Positions 25,073-38,500 of a stretch of 64,000 nucleotides of DNA are shown one piece after another (position 1 is the stretch's first letter; every line of letters begins with the position of its first letter). The position numbers and the translations under genes are program-made. The stretch comes from Odobenus rosmarus divergens (lineage: Eukaryota > Chordata > Mammalia > Carnivora > Odobenidae). The stretch spans positions 1,703,019 to 1,767,018 of the forward strand of contig NW_004450479.1 of the NCBI RefSeq assembly GCF_000321225.1, written 5' to 3'. The notes below the pieces were generated by a model. The model did no database searches, was not told where the DNA came from, and saw nothing but the letters and a program-made list of their open reading frames with translations.

Positions 25073-26519
25073 ATGTCGTCGTCCTTCTTCAACCCCAGCT
25101 TCGCCTTCAGCTCGCACTTCGACCCCGGTGAGTCCGCTGGCCGCGCCCCTGGGCCAGCCCTCCGGCTGCCCCCAACCTGCTGGGGCTGCGGCCGCCCCCC
25201 CCCCGCCAGTCCCCTCACTGCGGACATGATGCTTCCTGAGCGGCGGTTTCCTCTTTTGCATGGAAATTAACCCTTTCCCCACCCTGAGCAGAGCCCGCAG
25301 GAGGAACTGCTGGTGGGAAGGACCCCTAGAGACCCCAGCTCGGTGGAGGTGGGCAGGCCTTGGTGCTGGCACGGGCAGGGCTGAAGCCTCTGGCAGGGGG
25401 GTGGGCGGTGGAGGTGCAGGCCACCGTCTCTGTGGCTGCCTCCGGCTCAGGTAACTGGGGCAGGCGGGCCTGCATTGGCCCCAGGTGTCCAGGGGAGGAA
25501 GTGGCCAGGACCAAGGGCCCCCTGGGAGGGGTGGGAGTGTTGCTTTGGGTCCCAGGCCACCATGGCCCCTTGCCTGTCCACGGTCTTAGTGTGGGAAGCC
25601 CCTCTCCATGCTGGGAGCCAGTTCTAGGGAGCCCTGCCTGGCTACCCAGCAGCCTGCAGGGGAGGTGGGAGCAGCGGCCGCCCACAGGACAGAGCCCACT
25701 GGGCAGAGGCTCGGAGGAGATGGGCCTCAGTGGGTGCCCAGGCGCCCTGGACGGCGGGGGAGGCCCAGGTGGCCCTGTCTAGCTGGCTGCAGGGGACCTG
25801 GGGCCCGGCGTCTTACTGTGCTAGACTGGTGGCGCCAGCCGCGTGTTTACCCGTGGCTGCCTGGCCTCCTGGCGGTGGTGGGCAGCTGCGGTGGGCGCAG
25901 GGGCCGGGGGCGGCCGGAGGCCAGCATCTGCTACCAGGAGGTGGTAGGCTTTCTTCCTGTGGTCGTGGCGGGCTCCAGCCCTCTTTCTCCAGTGTGGGGG
26001 AGAACTCCCTGCCCTGGAGCCAGGGCCCAGGGGCCCGAGTCCCACCCACATGTCACTGGAGCTCTGGCACAGGCTAATCCAGCCAAAACAAAGCCAGGCA
26101 CACATGTGACGGGCTCTCCTGGGTCTCCCTGCCTGGAGCAGGGCCCAGTGGGTGTAGCCATGCACAGGGTCCCCTGGGCACGGCCCCATGTGCAGGCATT
26201 TGCTCCTGGGGGAAGGGAGCTGACGTGAGGTCTGTCTGTTGGGTTTAGGGTGTGGGTGTCAATCCCTCAGAAAAGACTTCCCCGGCAACCAACTCCCAGG
26301 GCTTGGAGAAGACGCTGTCGCCAGCGGATGGCCCCGAGTCTGGACAGGCACAGCCCCGGCTGGCCCCGGGGGCTGGAGGGTAGCAGCCCCAGGCCCGGAC
26401 AACCTTTGGGGCCAGGCATCCGGGCGGCTCTGGCCAGTGCTCCAGGCAGCCTGCCGACTGGAGGGTGGGGGTCCAGCCTTGGGATGCCGCCTTGGAACTA
26501 TTGGCAGGGCTGGGATGTG

Positions 26520-26551
<32 letters not shown>

Positions 26552-29500
26552 CATGCGTGCGTGCCGGGACTGACCCTGGGATGGAGGCCCTCCCCCACGC
26601 CCGGCCTCTTGCACTCTTTGTGGAGCCCAGACTTGCCGTCTGTGGGGTTCAGCACCCCCCTCCCTACACTCGGGTGTGTCCTGGGCACCAGACCCTTCCC
26701 CCACTTTGGAGAAACAGCAGAGCTTTCCGTGTCTTGCAGCTGCGATCAGTGTAATTATAACGTGTCAGTTTAATGACTTACAGGGAGAGAAGTTGTCAGG
26801 AGGGCAAGGGGAGGTCCCCTCAGCAGGTCTAGTGAAGGGCGGAGCTGTGTCCCCCTGTGGGAGGAACAGCCCTAGCTGGTGGCGGTGGGTAACGGGCTGG
26901 GGTGCAGGGCTCCATGCTGGTCCCCATGTGGGTGTTGGGGAGGGGGAAAGTTGGGGTCCCCTGGCCTCCTGCTAAATGCCTGGCATTCAGAGCCCAGCTC
27001 CCACCTGCTGGAGTCTCTCTGACCGTTTTCTCATCTGTAAAACGGGACAGTGATGCCTACCCCTAGGCCCTCGTGCTGGTTAAGCACCTGGGGGAACTTG
27101 GCCCTCCGAGAACAAGGATGCTGTTTTAAAGGGGGTGGTGGTAAACACGCAGTGGCTCTGCGGTGTCTCTCTATTCCCCTCCATCTCTCCATCTCTGTGG
27201 AGAGAGGTGGTTCTTTTTGAGGGCTGCTTGGTGGCGGGGGGTGGGGGGCAGGACCCTGCTGGGGGCCACCAAGCCTGGAGGGCAGGGAAGACCCATGTTC
27301 TTGGCCATCTGGTTGCTCCACAGTCAGGGCTGGACAGAGAGGCTGGGCCCAGGCAGGGGGTCCTCACAAAGCCACCAGGCCAGGCCATGGATCCGTCTTG
27401 GGATTCCTTGGTGGTCCCTGTGGGGGAAGGGGCGGTGATGGTGACGGTTATGTTGAGGAGGGGACTGAGTTTGAGGCTCAAGTGAGGCCCGGGGCTGGGG
27501 GGTCCCTCACCTAAACCAGTGCCCATCTGGGCCACCACCAGCTTTCAGATATGGGCAGGACTGGGGTGCCATGAGGGGCCAGTCCTGAATGCGCGCTCTT
27601 GGGGCAATGTGGGTGGGTGCAGGCGGCCACTTCTGGGGTCTGGCTCTTTCCCAGCCTGTGGGTGGCCGTGTAGGACTTCTTGGTGTCCCAGCTGCGTGAC
27701 CTCAGTGCTGTGTGGCCTTGGGCTGATCACTCAACCTCTCTGAGACTCAGCCTTGCATAAGTGACACCTCACCCTGGGTAGACCAAGTGGGCAAGATGTG
27801 GGATCCAAGAACTGAGGGGTGCTGGGGTGCCTCATGGTGGGTCGGGAGCTGTTGGGTCGGGCTGGGAGTAGGGGATGGTACGGCCTTGAGGGAGTGGGGT
27901 CACCTCTCCCCCAGGAGTGTGCCAAGGCAGGGGGTGGGTCTGGTGAGGCCTGAGGGACCCCAGTAGGTGCCTGATGAGAGCAGGCCTTGCTCAGGCTGCT
28001 GTGGTTTCTGGGCAGGCCTTGGAGTCCCTGACCCCGGGGGGACTGGCGCTGTCCGAGGGGCTGCCTTCTGGGTCTGGCTGTCCCCCGGCGCCCGCGGCAG
28101 TGGGTAGTGGACCAGCCCCTTCCTGGCCGCATGGCCCTCTCTGTGCTGCCTCAGTTTCCTGACCTGTAAGGTGGGAGTTAGTGCGGTGCTCACCTCTGAG
28201 GGTCACGTGAGGGTCACCAGGGTTGGTGACGGGGCGAGGTTGCAGCTGTGGGGTCGCAGCTGATGGGGTGGTGGGACTGGGAGATCGGGGAATCTCTCGG
28301 CAGACCAGGCGGCCCCTGGCCCTTCTCCCAACCCCTCTGCTCACGTTGCCCCCCCTGCCTGGCCCGCCAGGGGCTCGCCCAGGGCTGCTGACCTGTGCCC
28401 CACGCCGGCCCGGGCAGGGCACGCCCCCGTGGGGAGAGGCCTGGCAAATGCACCCTGGCGACAGTTCTCAACCCCGGTGCTTCTGCTCACGGCCTGCTGC
28501 CGGGGGGCCTGGCTGGAGGCAGACGCTGCCCAGGCCCCCCCCCCCAGACCCACTCAGGCTCGAGGGGCCCAGAGCTGGCCCTTTGGTCAGTGTGGCTTCC
28601 TTTCCTTGTACCCGAGGGGCTGGAGCGTGCTGTGTGGTGCGGGCCATCGAGGGGAGGCGTGCCCCTCCGGGCAGGGTGCCAGGAGACCATGCCTCCGCTT
28701 CGGGCACATTCTCCAGGGAGCCGGCCTCTGCCCTTCCCTCAGGGGGGCTGCTTCTCCCCCACAGGGCCCTGCACCCACACAAGCAGGAACGCATGCAGGC
28801 TCACACACGGATGCACACGTGCCCTCAGGTGAGGAAACGTGACTCACACCCGCATTTGCACACACACCCACCGTAGACACCTGTAAACACACACACCAAT
28901 GCTCGCGCACACCTGCACACGTACCTCTTCACACAGGTGAGCACACACTCCGCGGGCAGCCGGTGCATTTCTGCCGGCGCAGAGCCTGCTGGTTCAAACA
29001 TGGGGTCACCTCCTTGGGAGCGGAGGGCGTGTCGGGGGCGAGTTTGCCCCAAGTGTGGCCTCCTGACCTGATGGCCGCCCGGCTCCCCTGCTGTGGAAGC
29101 CTCTTACCCCTTCCATCAGGCAGAGCCTGGACCCTGGTCCCCCCGAGGCCAGCCCACCTCCCCGGCCTTAGGTGACCTTGAACCAGGCACGTGGGTGCCC
29201 CTGGCTTTTGTGTATGGACTTCCCCCACCACCTCGTCCATGGGGGTCCCACCTCTGAGGCCCACTCAGCCCCCACCAGGGCCCATTGCGCCCATGGCCCT
29301 GACCTCCTGGGTGAACCCACAGCCCCGTTCTGCTGTTGACTTCTGCTGGCCTGGGCGGGGGGGCACCAGGGCTTCCTGGGTGGGGGTCCTGGCTGAGGGG
29401 AGAGCTGGATCCCGCCTCCCCCCCTTGGGCCCCAGCCCCCACCACTGCTCTCGTGTCAGTCCTGTGGGCAGAGCTGTCTGTCCTCGTGGCCAGTCCTCAA

Positions 29501-32500
29501 AGGCTAGCTCTGTTTCACCCGGCCACGGAGCTTTTCCCAGAGCGGGCTGAGCCTGGGCCTCCCCCGGCGGTCATTGCATCGGGGTGCGTGCACCCCTCTT
29601 TTATCTGGGAAACTCCTCCATGGACCCCATCTTCCCCACCTCAGTGGGCTCCTGGATATAATAGCATCCCCCCAAATTCCTGCCCACCTGGAGCCTCGGG
29701 ATGGGACCTTGTTTGGAAAGAGTCTGTGGATGTTGGAAGTTAAGATGAGGTCATGTTTGGGGTGGGCCCATGCCCAGGGGTTGAGGTCCTTACGGGAGAA
29801 AGTAGCGGGGGTTCGGGCAGCAGGAAGCTGCCGGGCGCCTCCAGAAGCGGGGAGAGGCCGGCAGGATCCGGAGGGAGCGGGGCCCTGACGGAGGGCTCCT
29901 GGCCGCCGGCGCTGAGAGACCCTGCAGCCCTGTCGTTGCCCCCCCTTTCGCCCCACTCGTGATTTGTTCGGGCAGCCTCGGGTCCCTCCCCGGGGGGCTC
30001 CCAGCCTGCCTCCCACCCTCAGCCGGCCTCACCTCTGTATGCGTGGCAGAGTCTTGGGAAGAATATGAGGGAACCCAGGTGCAGGCGGCCTCGGGACCTG
30101 CGCGTCCATGGGGCCCGGCCTGCCTCTCGCATGGGAACGGGCGCTGGCATCACGGCCGCCCGAAGCCTCCCCGCCCCCGGCAGAGGAAGCGGCAGAGGAA
30201 GCGAGGGCAGGGGAGGCCGGGCCCGAGCCAGTCCCCAGGCGGCCTGTCTGGGCCGTGTCCACGCCAAGCCCCCTGGCTTCCTCCACCGGGACCCGGGGCT
30301 GAGGCAGGGCGCCTGGGTGCCCGGAGTGGGGTGGGGGGGTCTCCGGATGGTCACCCTGGGGTTAGACCAGCAGTCGGAGCCACGTGGGAGCGGCTGCCCA
30401 GAGCTGGGTACGTGGGGGTTTCTGGGAGGACGTGGGCCGCTGTCCCCACCTCCAGCCCTGGGGGGGTCGGGGGCTTGTCGTCACAAGGCTGCGGCCCCGG
30501 CTCTGGTCCCGGCCGTGGCCCCGGCGGAGGAAGTGGCAGGACAGGAATGGGCAGGGCTGGTGCAATGGCTGGTTCTGGGCAGCCTAGGGATCACTCACCT
30601 GTCACAGGGCCTGTGGGGTGCGGCAGTGGGTCCCGGCGCCTGGAGGGGCGGGCAGGGCCCCACAGGTCACCTCTCACGGCGGGATGCGGCCGGGTCTGGT
30701 CTTGCCCACCCCTGGCGAGGGTGTGCTGTGCCCCCTCCTTCCCCACAAGGAGGGGGCCGCGCAGCTAGCTGCCGCCCACCTGCTGGCCTGGGCACATGGC
30801 CTCAGGCGGCCCCAACAGCTGGCCTGGGGCTGGCCAGGGAGGCAGCCTGCCCATCCGTGTCAGTCAGGCTGGGAGCAGGGCAGCTGGGCCCCCAGACCCG
30901 GCCTCTCCCAACGTCTCTCCGGTGCCGAGGCTGGCGTGGGAGACGGGCAGCGGGATGGTGCTGAGGACACTGTCCTACATCGAGGAATGCTCGCTGGGGG
31001 TCCAGCTCCGGGGAGGGTCCCTCAGGGCTTCACGGCCTGTTCCCGCCACACTAAAGTTCCTAATGATTTTGAACAAGGGGCCCTGGGACTCCATTTTGCA
31101 CGGGGCCTAGCAGATTCTGCAGTCAGTGCTGCTCGGGGCCACTGGTCAGCCTCAGGTCCCAGCTGGGAGGGTCCAGGGCAGGGGCCCCCTGTAGAGGGAT
31201 GCAGTGACTTTGTAATGCTGGGCACCTGCGCTGGCTGCCCGGGGCTCTGGAGCCGCCTGTGGTCCCCGGCAGGCAGCCGGGCTCTGCTCGCGGGGAGACC
31301 CGCCGGGGATACTCTCCAGCCCCGGGAAGAAGGGATTCGACTTCTGTGGGGATGCTGTACTCAGTGCCTCTCCTGCTCTTGTCCAGCCTCACGCAGACGG
31401 CGCTGGTGGGCGCTGGCGGGCGCTGGTGGGGCTGTGTGTCGCGTGCCTCGCTCACTTGCGGACAGTACTTCCCTGGGGACAGCGCCGTGCGTTCGCCGGC
31501 CCCGCTGTGGCCAGTCGTTGCTTTCCGTCCCCCACTCCTCTTTGACCGTTTCGTTAGATATGATCCACATTCCAAAGGACTCCCCCCTTCAAAGTGTGTA
31601 CTTCAGTGGGGTTTATCATGCTCACGGAGTTGTGCAACTGTCATCACCAATTTTAGAACACTGTGTCCCCCGAGGACAAACCCATGTGCCTTGCCAGTCC
31701 CGCTCCATTCCCTGCCCCCGCCCGGCCCCTGCAGGCATGGAGGGGTCGCCCCACAAGGACATGTCACAGCAGCAAACCGTGCAACAAGGGTCTTTGTTGT
31801 CTGCCCGGGTTCGTGTGTCGGGGCTCACTCCCAGCACTCGGTGTCCGCCTTCTCACCGTGGCCGATCCGGGGCGCAGCTGCCCCGGTGGAGATCTCTTCC
31901 GTGAATGCTCCTCTGAGCCTCTTCCTTATCACCTTGGGGGGTTATCTATGTATTCTGGGACCAAGCCCTAAGGCAAGTACGGGTGTCGTGGCCGCAGAGA
32001 GTGCCGGCACGGGTGGCGCGTCTTTCCCAGGTCCGAGCTCCGTGGCGCCACGCTGGTGGCTGGATGGGCCACAGTGGGAAATGGCATGGCAGGAGCCAGC
32101 CAACACGACTCATCAAGCCCTTCCCTCCCTCTCTTTCTCGTTTCCAGCATTTGGGCCATCTTGTTTGTTCTGGGAAGAAGCCTGAAGAAGCCCCCCACCC
32201 CCACCCCCCTGAGAGGCAGCTTCTGCCCCGACCTCCGGGATGGCACTCGGGTCCTCAAGGCCACTTAGCCCTGGAGGCGGCTGTCCCGGCCCCTCGGTGG
32301 GGCCTGCTCTGGGCAGGCAGAGCTTGGCTCCTTTGCCAGGCCCACAGGCACATTCCTGCCTGAGGCTGAGGCCACCCCTGGCCTGGGCAATACTCCTGCC
32401 ACCTCCCTCCCCCAGCCGGCGTCACCCCAACTCTGCCCCATGTGGGGTCCAGGCAGAAACTTGGTACCAAGGATGGCAGGAAATCGGTGGCTGGGGCGAG

Positions 32501-35500
32501 TCTGAGCCTGGTGGCCCCTTGGTCTCTACCAAGCTGCTGTCCCCCAGTGGCCCCCGCCCTGGCCAAGCTCAAGAGAGGGACTCATTTATCCAGCTCGGGT
32601 CCCTCGGGGTGACCTGGTGTCCGGCACATGTCGGGGCAGGTCTCCAGGTGAACAAAATGGTCAGGACTGTCACCCACAGGCCCCCAGGGGGAGTGGGGTC
32701 CCCGGGCATGCCTGTCTTGCCAGGACAGGTGGACGAGGCTGGGGGCCGAGTGGGAGGGGCCCTTGTGCCAGTCAGGGGGGAATGTGAGGCAGCACCCGCG
32801 TTACCCGTGCTCACCCAGAGCCCCCCAAGCCCCCCACCCCAGGACCAGCCACGGGGGGGGGGCGTCTCTGGTGCCACTGGTGGCGGCCAGGCCTGGGCTT
32901 TCTCATGTGTCACTGGACAGTGTGGAGATTGAGGAACTTCCTTCCGTCCCTGTGTTTGTGACAAGCTGGCCCGACGCGGGGCGGGGCCACCGCAGCTGCT
33001 CACCTGGCCCCTGTGGTGGGTCCTGGGGCGGGGCCCTGACGGAGCCCCTGGGGCTGGCGCACCCCCAGACGGCCAGGGTGTGCTGCCGAGAGCGTGGGTG
33101 CGCGTCTGGGTTTGCAAGTCCTCGTGAGCGTGTCTGTGCCCACGCAGGTGGTTGAGTGTGAGGACGTAGAAGTGTGTGGTGGGTGTGCATGGGTGAGAGT
33201 GTGAACACGTGTAAACGTGTGCGTGTGAGCAAACGTACGTGCATTTGTGCGTCAGTGTGCGTGTGTGCGCCCCCTCCCCCATTCTCCGGAAAGAAGGCCC
33301 GAGGCCCCCTTGGTGCCCTCCTGCCCCTGGGGAGTTACAGCCCAAGGGTCCCCTTCGTGGGCACCGGGGAGGTTTCAGGTCCTGATCCCCCACTGACAGT
33401 GGGCAGGGGGGCTGACACCGGCCGTGCCAACTGCCCGGCCACCCCGGCATGTGGTCGGGGCTCCGGGAAGGAGCCCTCCAGCTGAGCGGCTGCCGTGACC
33501 CGACGTGGCCCACGGCCGCAGCCGCGCCAGCAGACCCTGTGCACCCAGCGGGGCGGCCCGGCCGGGCCTTTGAGCTGCGTGTTCACGTCAGGGGGCTGGC
33601 GGCTCCGGCTCCCGCCTTAGCTGGCCCTCCGCGCCCTGGGACCCTCCGCGTGCCCCCTCTTGGAGGAGGCAGTGCCTTCGCCTCTCATCCCCAGCCCTCT
33701 GTCTTTCCAGATCACCCGCTCCCCACCAACCGCCGGGGGCTCTCAGCGCCGGCCTTGGGCCTGCACGCCTCCGGCGCCCTCTGTCCTGCACGCAGTAGGC
33801 GGCGCCCTGGTCTGTCTGGCCCGTGAGGAGACCGGGCCTCGGGGCTGAGGAGGAGTGGAAGGTTCTGGGGTGGGGGCAGTGGGGCACAGTCTCCTCACCC
33901 AGACGCCCCATGGGCCTCTCTGCCCTGCTGGGGGGTGGCACCCGGGCCTCTGCGGAGGTGGGGTCCTGCTGCGCCCCGGCCCAGAGTCGGGGTCGGAGGT
34001 GGGGAGGGTGGACCTCGTTTCCCCACCTGGCTGTGGTCAGATGAGCCTGGCGGCTGTCCGCGCCGGTTCTGGATGCAGCGCCAGCTCTTGGCGGGGGGTG
34101 GGGTGAGTCCTGCAGGTGTGGCTTTCACCATGGGAGGCCAGGGGGGCAGGAGCGAGGTGGGCGTGCTGGGGCCTGGGGGCCGGGAGGCAGGTGTGTCTGA
34201 GCCCACGTGTGTGGGCACATGTGCTCCGGCCGCTGCTCCCCCACCCCTCACTGGGGGCCTCCCTCACAGACAAGTTAGGGCTCCGTTTCGGTCCTTTCAT
34301 CCATTGGGCTGGCCTCTGAGGTTTGGGGGAAGGAAGGAAGCAGAGGGGCCTGGGTCCTGTGAGCGAGGTGCCCGGCCACACAGGTGCGAAGACCTGGTGG
34401 AGGGTCCCGGAGTCCTGCTCGGGACTCCCTTCCTCTTGGAAGCAACTTCTAGGTCTGGGCCCACAGACAAACCTTTGTGGAGAGCCTCTGTCCCCCAGGG
34501 CCCCCCCCAGCCCCAGCTCTGCCCACAGCATGGCCTCCCTCCTGTTTGTCCCCCACCCCGCCCTGGGAACCCCAGAATCCTGCCGAATCCTGCTGCTTAT
34601 TCCCTCCAGGGCCTGGGAGGTGAGGGTGTCAGAGACCTCTGACGGACCGCCACCCTGAGTGCTGTTCGCGGGCCTCATCCTGTTAACTCAGCAGAACGCC
34701 CTCCCGGCTGAGGTTCCTTCCTGGGCAGGACCCCGTTTGCGTCACCAGGCGGGCATGGGGGCAGGTGGACTGGTGCCAGGGTGTCCTCAGATGCCTGGCC
34801 GAGGCCCCACCCCAGGCCCGCGGCTGACCCTGGAGCCTGAGTCCCCGTGGGCTGGGCGGCTGGGGTGCCTCCCAGAAGGAGCCCAGGGCTCACCGACTGG
34901 GCCGTGCTGGGGGCCCCCACTGGAGGATTGAGTTCCCTGTGGTGTGAGCAGCTGCGGTGTCTGGCCCCGATGGACAGGACTCTCTGTTGTGGACGTGGCC
35001 CCTGTCCCAGGAGGGTTTGGGCAGCTCCCTGAGGGGACGGGGTGGGACGGGAGGCTCTGGGCACCTGGCGGCAGAGGAGTGAGCCAGCTGTGGGTGGGGG
35101 GTGTTGGGAGCCCTGGGGGTTGGGCAGGGCTGGCCCTTCCCTGACCTGACCTCCACCGTGTCCGAGTGCTCACTTCACGCCTTCTTAAGTGGAAGCGAAA
35201 CTCGCAGAACGTAAAGTGAACCATGTCAGAGCTAACAATGGGGCATTCAGTGCGTTCCCCGTTCCAGAACATTCTCCTCACCCCATAAAGACCCAGTGTG
35301 CTGCGCACAGCCCTCCCCACCCCCAGCCCCGGGCAGCCGTGCCCTGGCCGGCTCCGGACGCCCCACACCAGTGTGGCCGCATGGCGTGGCCCAGCGCGGC
35401 CGCCACTTTCCCGCGGCGTCACTCGTGGAGGATGCAGCTTTCCGCTGTCCACATCCTTGCCACACTTACTTCCCATCACAAAAATCGTGGCCATCTTAGT

Positions 35501-38500
35501 GGGTCAGATTGCTTGCTTCTTGTTCAGAGCAGCCGCCGGGTGGACAGCAGGATGTGGCCCCTCCGGAGGACCCTAGGGGAACCAAGGCCCTTGGCGTTGA
35601 GGCTGGAGGGGTTGACCGGCCCTGCCCTCGCTCCGTCAGAGCGGTTCCTGAGCGTTGTGTGTCTCAGGTCCCCCCGGGATGTCCCCTCAGGCTGAAGGGA
35701 CGGCGAGGGGAATGGCCAGGCTGTGGACAAGTGGGGGTCCGTGTGGAGGGCTCGGAGGGGGTGTTGGGGGCTGGTGCTTTTGAAGATGGCTCTGGTCCTG
35801 GGTGAGGAAGGGCCTGGCAGCTCCAGACCCCCGAAGTTTGAGCAGGGTCCCGGCTGTGCTGCTGGTGGTCACAGTGGCTTGGGCAGGGCTGGATGAGTGG
35901 AGAGGGAAGAAGAGTCTCGGGGGAGTTGGGGTGTCTGGTTCGGGGAGTGGCCGGGCAACGGGTCCAGGGAGCAGGTTTGTGATGCCCAGGTCCACCGGAG
36001 GGAAGGGCCAGGCCCGGCTGGCTCTGGGGGTCTGGAGCCCGGGAGGAAGTGCTGGGACCGCGATGGGGTCAGGAAGGGGGTGGAGGCCCAGCCTGGCCCC
36101 ACTTGGGGCTGAGGAGGAGGGTCCAGGTCAGGACAGCGAGGTGGGTGCCTAGAGGGGCGTCTGTCCCAGGATTGCCCAGCACGCTGTCCTTTCGGCGCTC
36201 TGGAGACAGGGCCAAAATTCAAGTCCCCGGGGCGGTTGGAGCCAGGATCGCCGCCCCTTCTCCTGCCTGGTCAAGGCCACCTCCACCTTCCATCTGTGTC
36301 CCCATCACGCCCCTGGGGAGACCTCACCGACCTCTGGCTAGGTGACTCCTCGGGGTGGGGTTTGAGTGGGGGGTGGGGGGCGGACCCCAAGACTCGCCGT
36401 TGCCAGGGCTTTATTCTGCGTGTGCTGGGGCCGTGGGGGTCTTAAGAATGGAACAATGGGATTGAGAGTGAGCGATAATTCCGTAAAATTATACACGTTT
36501 GATTCTAGATGGACTGCATGCTTGTGGTAGGAGATACAAACTGCAGACAACTAGAAAGAATTCTGCCGTCCAAACAAGCATCTTCGTAATTTGAGATCTT
36601 TTGTTCCAGGTGGTTTTTTGTTTGTTTGTTTGTTAACATAGTTGTGACCCGGATTTATAAATGCTTCTGCATCGTGCCTCTTGGTTTCAGCTTTATTGAG
36701 GTAGAACTGAAACAGAGTAAACTATGCATGGTCTTTTTTTTTTTTTTTTTTTAAGAGAGAAAGTCTGTGAGAGAGTTTGAGTGTGGTGGGGGGTGGGGCA
36801 GAGGGAGAGAGAATCCCAATCAGACTCTGTGCCGAGTGTGGAGCCCGACGTAGGGCTCGATCTCATGACCCCAAGATCATGACCTGAGCTGAAATCAAGA
36901 GTTGGACGCTCAATCAACTGCACCACCCAGGCGCTCCTAAACTGTGCATGTTTGAAGTATGCCCTTTGAGAGACCTCATGCGTGTGTTTGGGGAAGCCCC
37001 GAGCCTGTGGCCCCACAGTCACGTAACTGACGCCTCGTGCCCAAACGTGTCCTCGAGGCCTTGCTGCTTCTAAGTAGCATGACGTTGAGCTTTCCTGGTT
37101 TAAAACTTCTTCAATTCACTTTTTATGGTTTCCTTTGCAGATATACCAGTGTTTTTTGTAATCCTTCCTTTTTGGGGGGACCGTTTGGGCTGTTTTTTGT
37201 TATAAACGTCACCACAATGAACATCTGTGGGAGACATGCTTCCGTCTGCACTGGTAACGCACTCATTCCCGGGTTCGCTTTTGTTCTGGGTTTGTGTGTC
37301 CTCCAGTCAGTCTCTTGGTATAAATTCCCAGACGAGGAATCACTCGGCCAACGGGAGGGCCGACCCCAAGGGGCAGCTCTGTGGACAGCTCTCCTGCTTT
37401 CCCGTTGCTGCTGGGATGTGTGCACAGGGGACCTGGCGGCGGGGTCTGGAGCGCGGGCTGTGGCCGGGGGCGCCCTCCCTCTGGAAGCCAACGTGGCGTT
37501 TTGGGTCGCGCTCCTTTGATTATGGACGAGGCTGAAACTCTTCTTGTGGGCTTTGCTAAGTTGGCTTGTTTATGGTGGGGGGGGTGTCTTAAGGGGCTTT
37601 TCTTATTTTTTGATTATTGTGGGCCCTCTGTAGTCAGGACACCAGTCTTTTGATGTCTGTTCTGTAAATCCTTTTTCTTGGTGTGCTATTTCCCTTTTCA
37701 TCTGGGGCTTGTGTGGAACACATGTTTTTATGGAGCCAAACCCACGATATTTTGTGATTCCCTCCATTGCTTTGAGCGTAAACATTCTTCTCCAGGAACC
37801 TGCTGTCTACCTGTTCCCCTCCGGGCTGCTATAATTTGACTTCGCCGTCCGTCTGAGGTCACTCTGGTGTGCGGTGAGGCTGCTGACCCCTGCGCGGCCC
37901 CTCACTCCCGCCGGGCCAGCCTGGCTCTCGGCGGCTCATTCAGCCCCCTGGCGTCCCGCGTCTTCCTGGTGACACCGAGTCGCTTTTAACGATCGCAGAT
38001 TTCTCACGTGTGATCAGCTCCAGGCCAGGGCCCGCCCTCTGGTCGGTTTGGCTTCCTTCACTTGAGTAGAGCTTCATCCCCATAGGGTCACAGGACAGGT
38101 GCTTGGAGAGGGAGCAGGGAGGGGATGACCCCGTCATGTGACAGCTCCGCCCGGACGCCACTTACCTGATGGCAGACACCAGTCACATTTTCCTTTTATG
38201 GGAGGCCCAGCCCTGCACCTGGTTCTGTTCTGAACTGTGCTCTCCACCCTTCTCCCACCCAGCTCCCCGGAGACGCTCTGTCCCCTTCGCAACCTGGAAG
38301 GGAGAGCTCGGTACACAGCAGGTGCCCAATAAGTGTGAGGTGCTGTACCTAAACGTGGCCGTGCGGCTTTACAGAGCACTGTACCTCCTTTGGAAATGAC
38401 CGGCCGGCCGCAGCACTCGGGCCACCCGGCCGGGGAGGACGTATCCCATTCTGGTGTGGACAGCGGCTGCCGGGCCTGCGCCGTCCCCGTCACGGTCTGT

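Larger units (their letters stand above)
24040..25200 (+). promoter_or_regulatory. AATK: AATK CpG-island promoter and 5' leader
   Basis: Dense CpG and C-rich sequence around the AATK first exon, without a clear TATA box. A YY1-type AAGATGGCG lies at 24146-24154, and there are many C/G-rich SP1-like boxes. A CCG repeat at about 24824-24858 runs into a 65-base gap. The transcription start cannot be fixed from sequence. Both strands are open in several frames here because of base composition, so the ORFs in this interval are not treated as genes. Confidence 0.75.

Noticed and set aside
24072..25270. Several 240-330-codon open frames on both strands of the AATK CpG island
   Set aside because: All are Pro/Arg/Ala-rich and result from C-rich composition and the gap; only the frame with [10 protein letters not shown] is supported.
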